Below are positions 34,832 through 43,256 of a DNA stretch of 64,000 nucleotides, one piece after another (position 1 is the first letter of the stretch; each line of letters opens with the position of its first letter). This DNA is from Nevskia sp. GTDB taxonomy: Bacteria > Pseudomonadota > Gammaproteobacteria > Nevskiales > Nevskiaceae. Both the position numbers and the translations under genes were made by a program. The notes under the pieces were generated by a model. That model was not told the origin of the DNA. It made no database searches and saw nothing but the letters and a program-made list of their open reading frames with translations. The stretch lies in the NCBI GenBank assembly GCA_021732745.1, contig JAKFUK010000001.1, positions 1,128,931 through 1,192,930 of the forward strand, read 5' to 3'.

Positions 34832-34834
34832 GTT

Positions 34835-35338
34835 CTAGCCCAGCGCTTCAGTGACGTTGAGTCGCCCGGTTTCGAGGTCGACCTCCGTCTTGAGATAAAG
34901 ATTGAGTGGAATCGGCTGTGCCCACATTTCCGATTCGATGCGGAACACCAGCGCCGCACGATCCATGCGGTTGCTGTTGGACTCGACGATCACCCGCAAA
35001 CTCGCTGCATTGAGCCGCGGCTCGAAGCGCAGAATAGCTTCACGCACGCTCTGACTCAGCTTGTCCACATTGATGCGAGACAGGGCAACACCGGTAAGGT
35101 CGGGAATGCCGTAATTGATGACTGAACGGCGTACTTCGGGGAAATCATCAAGCCCTACGGTGGCTTCGATCTGCACCGCATTGAGTAGCCAGGCGAGGTC
35201 GCGAGTCACGCAATCCCGAAGCCGGGTTGCCGAAATCACTCGGCGCTCACGGCTCTCGTCACGCACTTCCGGCTCGTCGTCAGTAAGACGATCAAGCAGC
35301 GAGGGCTGCAATCGCTCCTGGGTCGTCAGCTCGGCCAT
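34835..35338 (-). CDS. tssE: T6SS baseplate protein TssE (gp25-like)
   Basis: The 167-residue protein has the gp25/lysozyme-like signature of TssE: LLDRLTDDEP, a VTRDLAWLLNAV helix, RSVINYGIPDLTG, and the C-terminal REAILRFEPRLNAASLRVIV with the EPR-type motif. It initiates sheath polymerisation on the baseplate. It sits between tagJ (25 bases upstream) and tssF. Confidence 0.96.
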   Translation of the reverse strand: MAELTTQERLQPSLLDRLTDDEPEVRDESRERRVISATRLRDCVTRDLAWLLNAVQIEATVGLDDFPEVRRSVINYGIPDLTGVALSRINVDKLSQSVREAILRFEPRLNAASLRVIVESNSNRMDRAALVFRIESEMWAQPIPLNLYLKTEVDLETGRLNVTEALG

Positions 35339-35363
35339 GACTTAAGATGGATCCCGAGCGCCA

Positions 35364-36155
35364 TCAGCTATTGATGAAATTGATCACGCGAACATCGAGC
35401 ATCGGGTATTCGCCGACATCTGAGGCAAACATCCGCTGGCCGCTGCCAATCACGAGATCCGGCGCCAGTTCCAGCCAGTCGGTCTTGCGGGCGAGCACGA
35501 TATCGGCATCGTCCGACCGCTCACTATCCGGGTAACGGCTGGGAACAAAACCGACCACCTGACCGCCATTCGCATAGGTCACCTGCACCGGCATCCAGAC
35601 CTTGTCACGCAAATCCGACGGGGCATCAAACTTGAGCTGACTGATCCGGGAAAACGGCACCCAGGAATAGCCGCCATTGACGATGATCTCCAGACAAGGC
35701 CCGAATCGCGGGTCGGCATCGGCCAACCACTCGAACGGCTGACCGTCGATATCACCGGAAACTGCTGCAGCACCATCAAATGCTTGCTCCCTCAGCGGCG
35801 CGGCCTGGGCGTGTCTTCCCGCGCTGTCGAACTGGAGGGCTTGCAGCAGACAGGCCAGCCACTGGTCTGGCTCACCGATGATCGTCGGTGAACGCTTGCC
35901 CGCGAAAACATCGGAACGCTGCAACTCGGCCGTCATCACCGAGTTGTAGGCACCGACCAGCATCGCATTCATCGCATCCAGATCGCCCGCGACCTTGAGC
36001 TGGGTTCGCGCCCGATCCCAGTTGCCTGTCAACGCCAGCAACTGAAACAGAAACACCCGACGCCTGGCATCCGCCGGGTTACTCCGCACCTGCGCCGTCA
36101 ACAACTTCAGCGCTTCGTCCAACTGGCCTTCCTTGAGCTTGACTTCGGGCGTCAT
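35364..36155 (-). CDS. tagJ: T6SS accessory protein TagJ (ImpE/SciE family)
   Basis: The 263-residue protein has a TPR-like N-terminal half (LKEGQLDEALKLLTAQVRSNPADARRRVFLFQLLALTGNWDRA) and the ImpE C-terminal part (ADPRFGPCLEIIVNGGYSWVPFSRI, MFASDVGEYPMLDVRVINF). TagJ binds the N-terminus of TssB in some systems and modulates sheath recycling with ClpV. It is present only in certain T6SS subtypes, such as H1 of Pseudomonas aeruginosa, and so helps classify this locus. It lies about 70 bases after hcp. Confidence 0.93.
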   Translation of the reverse strand: MTPEVKLKEGQLDEALKLLTAQVRSNPADARRRVFLFQLLALTGNWDRARTQLKVAGDLDAMNAMLVGAYNSVMTAELQRSDVFAGKRSPTIIGEPDQWLACLLQALQFDSAGRHAQAAPLREQAFDGAAAVSGDIDGQPFEWLADADPRFGPCLEIIVNGGYSWVPFSRISQLKFDAPSDLRDKVWMPVQVTYANGGQVVGFVPSRYPDSERSDDADIVLARKTDWLELAPDLVIGSGQRMFASDVGEYPMLDVRVINFINS

Positions 36156-36226
36156 CGTTCGGCCTCGTCGAACCTGCCAGGGGTGCTGAATACAGCAGTT
36201 TCAGCAAACAATCGCCGTAGCGATCC

Positions 36227-36724
36227 TCAGCCGACCTTCACTTCCGTGATGTCGTACGAGGTTCCTGCGGTCAGGGCAACAGCGCCGGTCTTGTCCTGCT
36301 TGTAGTGCTCGAAGGAGATCTTGGCGAAAGTCAGCGTGACGTTCTCCGTGATCATGTCTTCGCCACCCGAGCCGCCAGTGGAGTAGGAAGTGACCATGAC
36401 ACTTTCGAGAATGATCTTCAGGAAGTCGGCCTGTTCGCCACCAGCCTTGGACATCGACAAGGTAGCCTTGTCAAGATGCGCGCCGCTGGTAACACCCTTG
36501 AGCAACAGCGGCGACGTCTTGTCCAGATACTTGGTGAAGCTCAGATCCTGGACGTTGGCCTTGCCGGCACCGCTACCACCTTCACCACTTGCAAAGCTGC
36601 CTGACTGCGAAGCACCCCAGGACCATGCCAAAAGCTGGATTTCGCCCTTGTGGAGGGTGTGCTTCGAAGTGCCTTCAAACGTGATGTCGCCGCCCTCGAA
36701 CTTGAGGTGCATGTCCAATGCCAT
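36227..36724 (-). CDS. hcp: T6SS tube protein Hcp (TssD)
   Basis: The 165-residue protein matches the Hcp1-type family: DMHLKFEGGDITFEGTS, IQLLAWSWGASQSG, DLSFTKYLDKTSPLLLKG and a beta-rich C-terminus ending in SYDITEVKVG. Hcp hexamers stack as the inner tube. The ATG has a GGAG site. A stable hairpin lies between tssC and hcp, which may decouple hcp mRNA levels from the rest. No C-terminal extension is present, so it is a structural Hcp, not an evolved effector. Confidence 0.97.
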   Translation of the reverse strand: MALDMHLKFEGGDITFEGTSKHTLHKGEIQLLAWSWGASQSGSFASGEGGSGAGKANVQDLSFTKYLDKTSPLLLKGVTSGAHLDKATLSMSKAGGEQADFLKIILESVMVTSYSTGGSGGEDMITENVTLTFAKISFEHYKQDKTGAVALTAGTSYDITEVKVG

Positions 36725-36816
36725 GATTGTTCTCCAGTAAATGAACCAGTGATTGCCAGTTTCCTTTGATCACAACGATCTCGGGGGTTTCGCTTTGCCG
36801 CTACTGCTGCTTGAGA

Positions 36817-36836
36817 CTGCGGCCTTGAGGCCGCAG
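36817..36836 (-). promoter_or_regulatory. Perfect hairpin between tssC and hcp
   Basis: An 8-bp GC-rich perfect inverted repeat (CTGCGGCC / GGCCGCAG) with a four-base loop lies in the 143-base gap between tssC and hcp. No T-run follows on either strand, so it is not a classical terminator. A processing or stabilising element that raises hcp transcript abundance is plausible; this is inferred. Confidence 0.6.
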
Positions 36837-36867
36837 CGTTACAAGTGGAACCAATTTGCCAGCAAGA

Positions 36868-38358
36868 CTACTTCTTCGCCGATGGCAGTTTCGAGACGAG
36901 CCGCAATGACACCGTGAGTCCTTCCAGCTGGTAATGCGGGCGGAGGAAAAACTTCGATGTGTAGAAGCCCGGCTGCCCTTCGACTTCTTCAACCACAACC
37001 TCGGCAGCTGACAATGGCCGCCGCGACTTGATGTCATCACTCGAGTTTTTCGGATCGCCGTCAACGTACTGTGTAATCCATTTGGTCAGCCACTTCTGCA
37101 TCGAAGTCTGATCTTGGAAACTGCCGAGTTTGTCGCGCACGATGCATTTGAGATAGTGCGCAAAACGCGAAGACGCAAATATATACGGCAGGCGGGCACC
37201 AAGTGCTGCATTCGCGGTGGCGTCCGGATCATCGTATTCCGCTGGCTGATGAAGGGATTGGGCGGCAATGAATGCCGCCATATCCGAGTTCTTCCGGTGC
37301 ACCAGCGGCATCAATCCCAGCTTGTCGAGTTCCGCCGAGCGACGATCGCTGATTGCGATTTCGGTCGGGCATTTCATGTCAACCCCACCGTCGTCGGAAG
37401 GGAAGGTGTGAACCGGCAAACCTTCGACAATGCCACCTGATTCGATACCGCGAATCCGGGAACACCAGCCGTATTCCTTGAATGAGCGGTTGATGTTGAC
37501 GGCCATCGCGTAGGCCGCGTTCTGCCATGTGTATTTGTCGCTTTCGCCGCTGGCGTCCTCTTCAAAGTTGAATTCTTCGACCGGATCGGTTGCGGCTCCG
37601 TAGGGAAGACGCGCAAGGGTTCTTGGCATGGCCAAGGCCAGATACTTGGAATCGTCCGATTCGCGCAGCGAACGCCAGGCCGCGTAATCGGGCGTCGACG
37701 TGATCTTGGCGAGATCGCGCGGGTTTGAAAGCTCGCTCCAGGAATCCATGCCCAGCAGCGTGCAGTTGGCAGCGGCGATAAACGGCGCGTGCGCGGCCGC
37801 TGCGACTTGCGCCATACCGGCAAGCAATTCGACATCCGGCGGGCTCTGGTCGAAGTAGTAGTCGCCGACGATGCAGCCATACGGTTCGCCACCGAGCTGT
37901 CCGTACTCTTCTTCGTACATCTTCTTGAAGATCGGGCTCTGATCCCAGGCGGTGCCCTTGTAGCGCTTCAGCGTCTTGCCTAGTTCCTTCTTGGAAATGT
38001 TCATGACGCGGATTTTCAGTTGCTGATCCGTTTCGGAATTGTTGACCAGATAGTGGAGCCCCCGCCAGGCACCTTCCAGTTTCTGGAAATCCGGGTGATG
38101 CAGCACCAAGTTCAACTGCTCGGTGATCTTGCGATCCAGTTCGGCGATGTAGGCATTGATGGTCTGCGTGACATCATCGGAAACAATGTCCGATTTCTGC
38201 AGCACCTGTTCGGCCAGCGTCCGGACTGCTGATTCGACTTCATCCTTCGCCCGATCGCTTTTTGGTTTGAACTCCTTGTTGAGCAGGGATGCAAAATCAC
38301 CCGATTCGACAGTGCCTGCAAGCGCACCTGTCTGTTCGGCAAGCTGTTCATTCGCCAT
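36868..38358 (-). CDS. tssC: T6SS sheath large subunit TssC (VipB)
   Basis: The 496-residue protein has the standard TssC landmarks: DRKITEQLNLVLHHPDFQKLEGAWRGLHYLV, KELGKTLKRYKGTAWDQSPIFKKMYEEEYGQLGGEPYG, LARLPYG, GLMPLVHRKNSDMAAFIAAQS and a closing RPHYQLEGLTVSLRLVSKLP. With TssB it forms the contractile sheath. It starts six bases after the tssB stop. Confidence 0.97.
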   Translation of the reverse strand: MANEQLAEQTGALAGTVESGDFASLLNKEFKPKSDRAKDEVESAVRTLAEQVLQKSDIVSDDVTQTINAYIAELDRKITEQLNLVLHHPDFQKLEGAWRGLHYLVNNSETDQQLKIRVMNISKKELGKTLKRYKGTAWDQSPIFKKMYEEEYGQLGGEPYGCIVGDYYFDQSPPDVELLAGMAQVAAAAHAPFIAAANCTLLGMDSWSELSNPRDLAKITSTPDYAAWRSLRESDDSKYLALAMPRTLARLPYGAATDPVEEFNFEEDASGESDKYTWQNAAYAMAVNINRSFKEYGWCSRIRGIESGGIVEGLPVHTFPSDDGGVDMKCPTEIAISDRRSAELDKLGLMPLVHRKNSDMAAFIAAQSLHQPAEYDDPDATANAALGARLPYIFASSRFAHYLKCIVRDKLGSFQDQTSMQKWLTKWITQYVDGDPKNSSDDIKSRRPLSAAEVVVEEVEGQPGFYTSKFFLRPHYQLEGLTVSLRLVSKLPSAKK

Positions 38359-38364
38359 TTGTGT

Positions 38365-38874
38365 TTACTCCGGCTTGTCTGAGGGCTTCGGAGCCGAAGC
38401 GATGGATTGCAGCAGGGCGGGATCCTTCAAAGCCTTGGCAAGGAGTTCTTCCGCGCCGGCCTTGCCGTCCATGTAGGTGCCGAGATTCGCAAGCTGGGTG
38501 CGGGCTTCGAGCAGCTTCGCAATCGGCCCGACTTTCTTTGCGATCGCGGTGGGCGAAAAATCGTCCATGCTCTCGAAGGTGATGTTGACCGGCAGATTGC
38601 CCTGACCGGTCAAGGTGTTGGGCACCGAGAACTCGACTCTGGGTTTCATCGATTGCAGACGATTGTCGAAGTTGTCGACATCGATCTCCATCGCCTTTCG
38701 TTCCTCGACACCCGGCAGGGTCGAATTGTTGGCACCGGATAAATCGGACATCACGCCCATCACAAATGGGACTTGAACCTTCTTCTGCGCGCCGTAAACC
38801 TCGACGTCGTATTCGATCTGCACGCGCGGTGCGCGGTTACGCGCAATGAATTTTTGACTACTTTGCTTGGCCAT
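38365..38874 (-). CDS. tssB: T6SS sheath small subunit TssB (VipA)
   Basis: The ATG at 38874 (MAKQSSQKFIARNRAPRVQIEYDVE) is chosen because homology begins there and GGGAG lies upstream. The 169-residue protein has the VipA core VQVPFVMGVMSDLSG, the RKAMEIDVDNFDNRLQSMKPRVEF segment and the ESMDDFSP strand. It is the inner sheath subunit and the partner of TagJ and ClpV systems. It is 71 bases from the tssA stop. Confidence 0.97.
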   Translation of the reverse strand: MAKQSSQKFIARNRAPRVQIEYDVEVYGAQKKVQVPFVMGVMSDLSGANNSTLPGVEERKAMEIDVDNFDNRLQSMKPRVEFSVPNTLTGQGNLPVNITFESMDDFSPTAIAKKVGPIAKLLEARTQLANLGTYMDGKAGAEELLAKALKDPALLQSIASAPKPSDKPE

Positions 38875-38945
38875 GCTCAGTCTCCCCGAGAAATTTGGAC
38901 TGCACCTGATCAACAACCGCTTAATGGAATGGATGCTTCTCCCGA

Positions 38946-40070
38946 TCAATCATCGTCGTCGTAATTCGAAGCGGTTGCTGCCGCCCCCGGGCTGCCCCCG
39001 GTGACCGGCCCGGAAACCACTTGTACCTGCGCGATTCCACCGGGTGCCAGATCCTGCAACAGCTCGATGAAACTGCGCCCGACCAGTCGCTGCGCGCGTC
39101 GCAGCAGCAACGGGATCGGACTCGATGGCTCGGCCTGCGCGTAGTAATCGCAGATCTCGTCGAGACGGCGCTTGACGTCGTCCGGACCCTTGATCGGCCC
39201 CTTGCTGACAACGACCACGGCACCCGTGCCGGCTGTCACGCCGTCTTGTTCGTCATCGTCTTCATCATCAGCCGAGGGTGCCGTCACAGCCGGACGCCGT
39301 GCAGCCAGCTGAAGATCCAGGAATTTCTTGAGCTCGAAACATTCGACCACCAGATTTTTCAGATCCGGTCCGGCACTGCCAAGTTGATCGGTGAAGGTAC
39401 GGTCGATGGCCTTGGCATGCTCCAGTGCCAGCGAGGTGGCAGCGGCACTCGCCGACAGTTGGTCGAGCGGCGTGTCCTTGCAACAACCTTCGATCAGTGC
39501 GAGCGTCGCCGGTGGCGGTTCCGGAGCACTGTCGTCATCACCCCGACTTTGCTTGACCGGCACCTTCAAGCTGCCGTTGGCGATCCGGAGATCGCGCAAG
39601 GTGAAGCGGCCCAGACGCTGCGAGGTGACAAATGGCGTCAGCCGCCAGTAACGCAACCAGCCGTTGAAGCTCGCCAGCGGTGCGATCGAATTGACCCGGA
39701 AGGTCGGATCGTCGTCGTCATCCGCGTCCAGTTGCGGATGAAAATCGGCCCAATACGTCTGTACCAGTTCGCGGATCAGACCCAAGCCCGCTGTTCCACC
39801 CTCAAGCCCGCCAAGACGCAGCCATGCAGTGGCGAGATGAAGCGCGACACGCAAATCCTTCGATCTGCCGAGCAAGGCTTCGGCGCGCCCGGCAACACTT
39901 TCCCAATCCGGCTCTTCGCCTGCGATGACGCTTTCGCCCATCGACTTTTCGGCCTTGGGCGCCGCAGCCTGTTCGAGCGCGATGAACTCCGGGTCGTACT
40001 CCAGATTCGGCCCCGACGGCGTTGCTTCGCCGAGCGGGACCAACAAGGCTTCGATGTCGTACTTCGCCAT
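38946..40070 (-). CDS. tssA: T6SS protein TssA (ImpA N-terminal domain family)
   Basis: The 374-residue protein opens with the ImpA_N pattern (LLVPLGEATPSGPNLEYDPEFIALEQAA, GEEPDWESVAGRAEALLGRSKDLRVALHL). It ends with the short C-terminal domain ICDYYAQAEPSSPIPLLLRRAQRLVGRSFIELLQDLAPGG typical of TssA1-like proteins. TssA primes tube/sheath assembly at the baseplate. It is the first gene of the tss operon. The 640 bases upstream contain no gene and should hold the main promoter. Confidence 0.96.
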   Translation of the reverse strand: MAKYDIEALLVPLGEATPSGPNLEYDPEFIALEQAAAPKAEKSMGESVIAGEEPDWESVAGRAEALLGRSKDLRVALHLATAWLRLGGLEGGTAGLGLIRELVQTYWADFHPQLDADDDDDPTFRVNSIAPLASFNGWLRYWRLTPFVTSQRLGRFTLRDLRIANGSLKVPVKQSRGDDDSAPEPPPATLALIEGCCKDTPLDQLSASAAATSLALEHAKAIDRTFTDQLGSAGPDLKNLVVECFELKKFLDLQLAARRPAVTAPSADDEDDDEQDGVTAGTGAVVVVSKGPIKGPDDVKRRLDEICDYYAQAEPSSPIPLLLRRAQRLVGRSFIELLQDLAPGGIAQVQVVSGPVTGGSPGAAATASNYDDDD

Positions 40071-40710
40071 GGATCAAATGCCGGGAAGGTGCGAGGCGCA
40101 CGCTTCAAAGTATGGCCCTGAACGATGGCCGTCAAAACCCCAGACCGCAGGGAATGTGTGACGGAAAACACGGCGCTTGATCATGACGGCACCTCGGGCT
40201 TTCTCGCCTTTCCGCGTCGAGCTGCCGATGCGGCAGCGCAGCATCGGGCTTGGGGCGAAGGCATCAGCAATGCTTGTACACAAGTCTGCACGCATCTACA
40301 ACCGTCCTCGCAATCCATGCACGCCTCGATCCGCGACTCCAACTGCCAACGGCGGAACGAATCAAATTCCTGATCGACAAATCATGTTTTCCCGAAGCGC
40401 GTTTGACGACTACGCGGCTCGACAGACCAACATAGTCACCGCGTTCAATCAATTTCGCAATCGCGTCCGGAGTGCATCGGAACCCGTCCATCGGCCGCAT
40501 CGGTTCGGACGCATTTCACCCGAACCACGCCGGGAATGCGCGTCGTCATGAAGCTTGCGGCAGTCACTTCCGATCTGACGACTGTCTCACCTATCAACAA
40601 TCCCATCGCCACGGGAAGCAGTTGCCGATCACCCCATGACTCCCAACCGTCAATAAGGACGCCGAGGCATCCGCGATCAGACGGCGACTGAGGCCTGAGG
40701 CATATCTTGC
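40071..40710. other. Intergenic region upstream of the T6SS operon, no convincing gene
   Basis: These 640 bases separate tssA from the acyl-CoA ligase gene, both on the minus strand. They are less GC-rich than the flanks. A frame at 40445-40714 starts with a TTG overlapping the ligase stop and has no recognisable family. The element CTTGTACACAAG at 40273-40284 has 5-bp inverted arms and could be an operator. I could not find a good sigma-54 promoter match. The region also marks the boundary between the T6SS island and the catabolic island. Confidence 0.55.
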
Positions 40711-42399
40711 TCAAGGGGAACTCAACCGCCCGTTCAATTCATGAAGGCGTTCATCGACGAGCATCTGGCGCAGCTTGTATTTCAATACCTTGCCGCCGAC
40801 CGTCACCGGCAGGTCGTCCACGGCAATGAAGGCCTTCGGTGTTTCGTAGCCCGCGAGACGCTCGCGGCAGAATGCTGATAGCGCGGTCTCGTCCAGCACC
40901 TCGCCAGCGCGGAGCACGACGATGGCGGTCACCGCCTCGCCCCATCGCGGATCAGGCCGACCGATCACGGCGACGCGAGCAACGGATGGATGAAGCCCGA
41001 CAACCGCTTCCACGCGAAGACTCGACACGTTTTCGCCGCCGGACTTCACGACATCCTTGTAGCGATCGACCATCACGCGCAATCCGTCGTCGCGGAATTC
41101 GCACATGTCCCCGCTATGGAACCAGCCGTGGCGGAAGGCCTTGCGGGTCGCTTCCTCGTCTCGGAAATAGCCGGCCGTCATGATCGGGGACCGGTACACC
41201 ACTTCTCCGCGTGCACCGGGCTGTTCGTGCAGCGAGCGGCCGTCTTCGTCCATCACCGTCGATGCCAGCAGTGGCGTCGGCAGGCCGACGATATTGGTCG
41301 CCGGGGCGGTCTGCTGGTAGACCTCCGGATATTGCTCGACCGGGAAACGATGCAGCGCAACGCACTCGGTCTGACCAAAGATGCCGACCAGATGGGCCTG
41401 TGGATTCAGACGCTGCAGGCGGGTGCGCACCGCCGGGTCCACCGCGCCCCAGCCATAGATGACGATCCTCAGGCTGCTCAGATCCGGCGTCGGGTCCAGG
41501 GCTTCGGCCGAGCGAACCAGATCGGCGAGGAACTGCGGCGATCCGACGAACAGCGTCGAAGGCTGCTGTGCGGTGATCGCTGCGCACAGGTTGGTCGCGG
41601 TCGGCGTGCGGCCGAGCACCACGCTGCCGCCGGCGAGCCAGGCCGACATCGGAAAGATCTGGTCGCCGATGTGATAGATCGCGGGCAGGAAGGTGCAGAT
41701 GCGGTAGTCGGACTCGAAGCTCAGGCCGCGCGAGTAGGCAGAGGCCTGGTTGAGGCCGGCGAGATAGGTGCAGCTGTGGGAGATCATCACCGCCTTGGGC
41801 ATCGCGGTGGTGCCCGAGGTCATCAGGATTTCCCAGATGTCGTCGCCGTGGATGCGGACCTCGGGCTCGGTCGTCGGCTGGCCGTGCATCAGCTCGGCCA
41901 GCAACGGCAGGCCGCTGGTCTGGCCGTCGCGATCGACGATGGCAGCCAGCACCGCAACACCCGCGGCCTCGATGGCAATGCGCGCCCGGGGCCAGGCCTC
42001 GGCATCGACGATGGCCGCAGAGACGCCGACATGGCGCAGCGAGTGCTCGACCATGTCGGCGGCCATCATCGTGTTGATCGGCACCGCCACCAGCCCGGCC
42101 TTGGCGCAGGCGAGCTTGCACAGGAAGGCGTCGTTCGAGTTGTCGCAGAACATCGCCACGCGGGCGCCACGCGCAAGCCCACGCGACAACAGGCCGTGGG
42201 CGATCGCATTGACCGTTTCATCGGCCTGCCGGTAAGTAAGGCTGGCCAGGCGAGGGTCGCGAATCGCGCAGGGCGCGGCGATCAGCGCCAGCTTGTCGGG
42301 CTGGCTCCAGCGCATCCGTTCGAAGATGTCGCCGACGCTGACGCGCTCCCAGCGCTGATCGGCCCGTCGGTCGTAAAGCGTTTCGACATCCTGCTTCAT
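40711..42399 (-). CDS. Acyl-CoA synthetase / AMP-dependent ligase (AtuH-like by context)
   Basis: The 562-residue protein is an ANL-superfamily ligase. Its motifs are the phosphate loop MTSGTTAMPKAVMISH, then YGWGAVDPAV, the GQTE motif, WFHSGDMCEFRDDGLRVMVDRYKDVV and the C-terminal catalytic Lys in GGKVLKYKLRQ. It activates a carboxylic acid to its CoA thioester and is presumably the entry step of the neighbouring acyl-CoA pathway. A GAGGAG ribosome site precedes the ATG. It is divergent from the TetR gene, with an operator-like palindrome between them. The substrate is unknown; a branched or isoprenoid acid is inferred from the neighbours. Confidence 0.9.
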   Translation of the reverse strand: MKQDVETLYDRRADQRWERVSVGDIFERMRWSQPDKLALIAAPCAIRDPRLASLTYRQADETVNAIAHGLLSRGLARGARVAMFCDNSNDAFLCKLACAKAGLVAVPINTMMAADMVEHSLRHVGVSAAIVDAEAWPRARIAIEAAGVAVLAAIVDRDGQTSGLPLLAELMHGQPTTEPEVRIHGDDIWEILMTSGTTAMPKAVMISHSCTYLAGLNQASAYSRGLSFESDYRICTFLPAIYHIGDQIFPMSAWLAGGSVVLGRTPTATNLCAAITAQQPSTLFVGSPQFLADLVRSAEALDPTPDLSSLRIVIYGWGAVDPAVRTRLQRLNPQAHLVGIFGQTECVALHRFPVEQYPEVYQQTAPATNIVGLPTPLLASTVMDEDGRSLHEQPGARGEVVYRSPIMTAGYFRDEEATRKAFRHGWFHSGDMCEFRDDGLRVMVDRYKDVVKSGGENVSSLRVEAVVGLHPSVARVAVIGRPDPRWGEAVTAIVVLRAGEVLDETALSAFCRERLAGYETPKAFIAVDDLPVTVGGKVLKYKLRQMLVDERLHELNGRLSSP

Positions 42400-42467
42400 C
42401 GGTGTTCTCCTCGGTGCTGCGTGGTACGGCGATCCGAATCGCCGCGCGTGGACCAGTGCTGCACGCC

Positions 42468-42492
42468 GGTCCTATAGTGAGGACCACTTACC
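42468..42492. promoter_or_regulatory. Operator-like palindromes between the acyl-CoA ligase and TetR genes
   Basis: Two overlapping inverted repeats lie here. GGTCCT and AGGACC flank a 6-base centre at 42468-42485, a perfect match. AGTGAG-N5-CTTACC lies at 42476-42492; its inner core GTGAG-N5-CTTAC differs by one base from the GTGAG-N5-CTCAC sites in the other divergent promoter of this cluster. The location 18 bases before the TetR start and about 75 before the ligase start suits a repressor site controlling both. Confidence 0.7.
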
Positions 42493-42509
42493 AGCTTCGG
42501 AAGATCGGC

Positions 42510-43256
42510 ATGGGTTCTCCCCGGCAGGGCGCCACGAAGGCGATCGCAAAACCTCGCCCGCGCGCCTCGCGCATGGCCTCCGATGATCGGGTTCAGGAGA
42601 TTCTCGTCGTGGCGCGGGACGTGTTCGTGGCGCAGGGCTTCAATGCCTCGTCCGTTGCCGAGATCGCGGTCCGTCTCGGTGTCGCCGAAGGCACGGTGTT
42701 CAAGTACTTCCCGACCAAGCGGGACCTGCTCAACCGGGTGATCGAGCACTGGTACAGCGAACTGTTCGGCGACTACACCAAGGATCTGTCGATGATCCGC
42801 GGTGCCCGCGACCGTCTGCGCTATCTGGTCTGGCGGCACCTGAAGGCGATCCTCGACTGGCCAGGCATGTGTCGGCTGGTGTTCACCGAGGTGCGCTCGC
42901 AGCCCGGCTATTCGCGTTCGCCCGTGCACCAGATGAATCTGAAGTACACCGAGCTGCTGGTCGAAGTGGTCAACGAAGGCATCGCCAGCGGCGACTTCCG
43001 GGGCGACTTCCCCCCCGCCCTGCTGCGCGACATGATCTATGGCGGCATCGAGCATCATGTCTGGAGCTATCTGTATGGCCGTGCGCCGCTGGACCCGGAG
43101 CGATCCGCAGACCAGATCACCGATCTGCTCTGCGGCGGTCTGGCCTCCCGCTCGGGCGCACCCGAAGCAGCCTCCGGAAACGATCTCGCAGCGCTGGCGG
43201 CGCAGCTGGAGCAGGTCGCTGCCAAGCTGCGCACGCCGGGTGACCGCCGACGCTAG
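42510..43256 (+). CDS. TetR/AcrR-family transcriptional regulator
   Basis: I choose the ATG at 42510, giving 248 residues; another ATG at 42573 (MASDDRVQE) is also possible, and the longer frame upstream would cross the operator. The helix-turn-helix is typical (QEILVVARDVFVAQGFNASSVAEIAVRLGVAEGTVFKYFPTKRDLL), followed by a ligand-binding helical domain. By position it should repress the acyl-CoA ligase and the other genes of the cluster and respond to an acyl-CoA intermediate, as AtuR does in Pseudomonas. Its 3' end overlaps the convergent SDR gene by four bases. Confidence 0.92.
   Translation: MGSPRQGATKAIAKPRPRASRMASDDRVQEILVVARDVFVAQGFNASSVAEIAVRLGVAEGTVFKYFPTKRDLLNRVIEHWYSELFGDYTKDLSMIRGARDRLRYLVWRHLKAILDWPGMCRLVFTEVRSQPGYSRSPVHQMNLKYTELLVEVVNEGIASGDFRGDFPPALLRDMIYGGIEHHVWSYLYGRAPLDPERSADQITDLLCGGLASRSGAPEAASGNDLAALAAQLEQVAAKLRTPGDRRR

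Noticed and set aside
40445..40714. 89-codon frame after the acyl-CoA ligase, starting with TTG
   Set aside because: Despite a TTGA overlap there is no clear ribosome site, no recognisable family, and the composition is not convincing.
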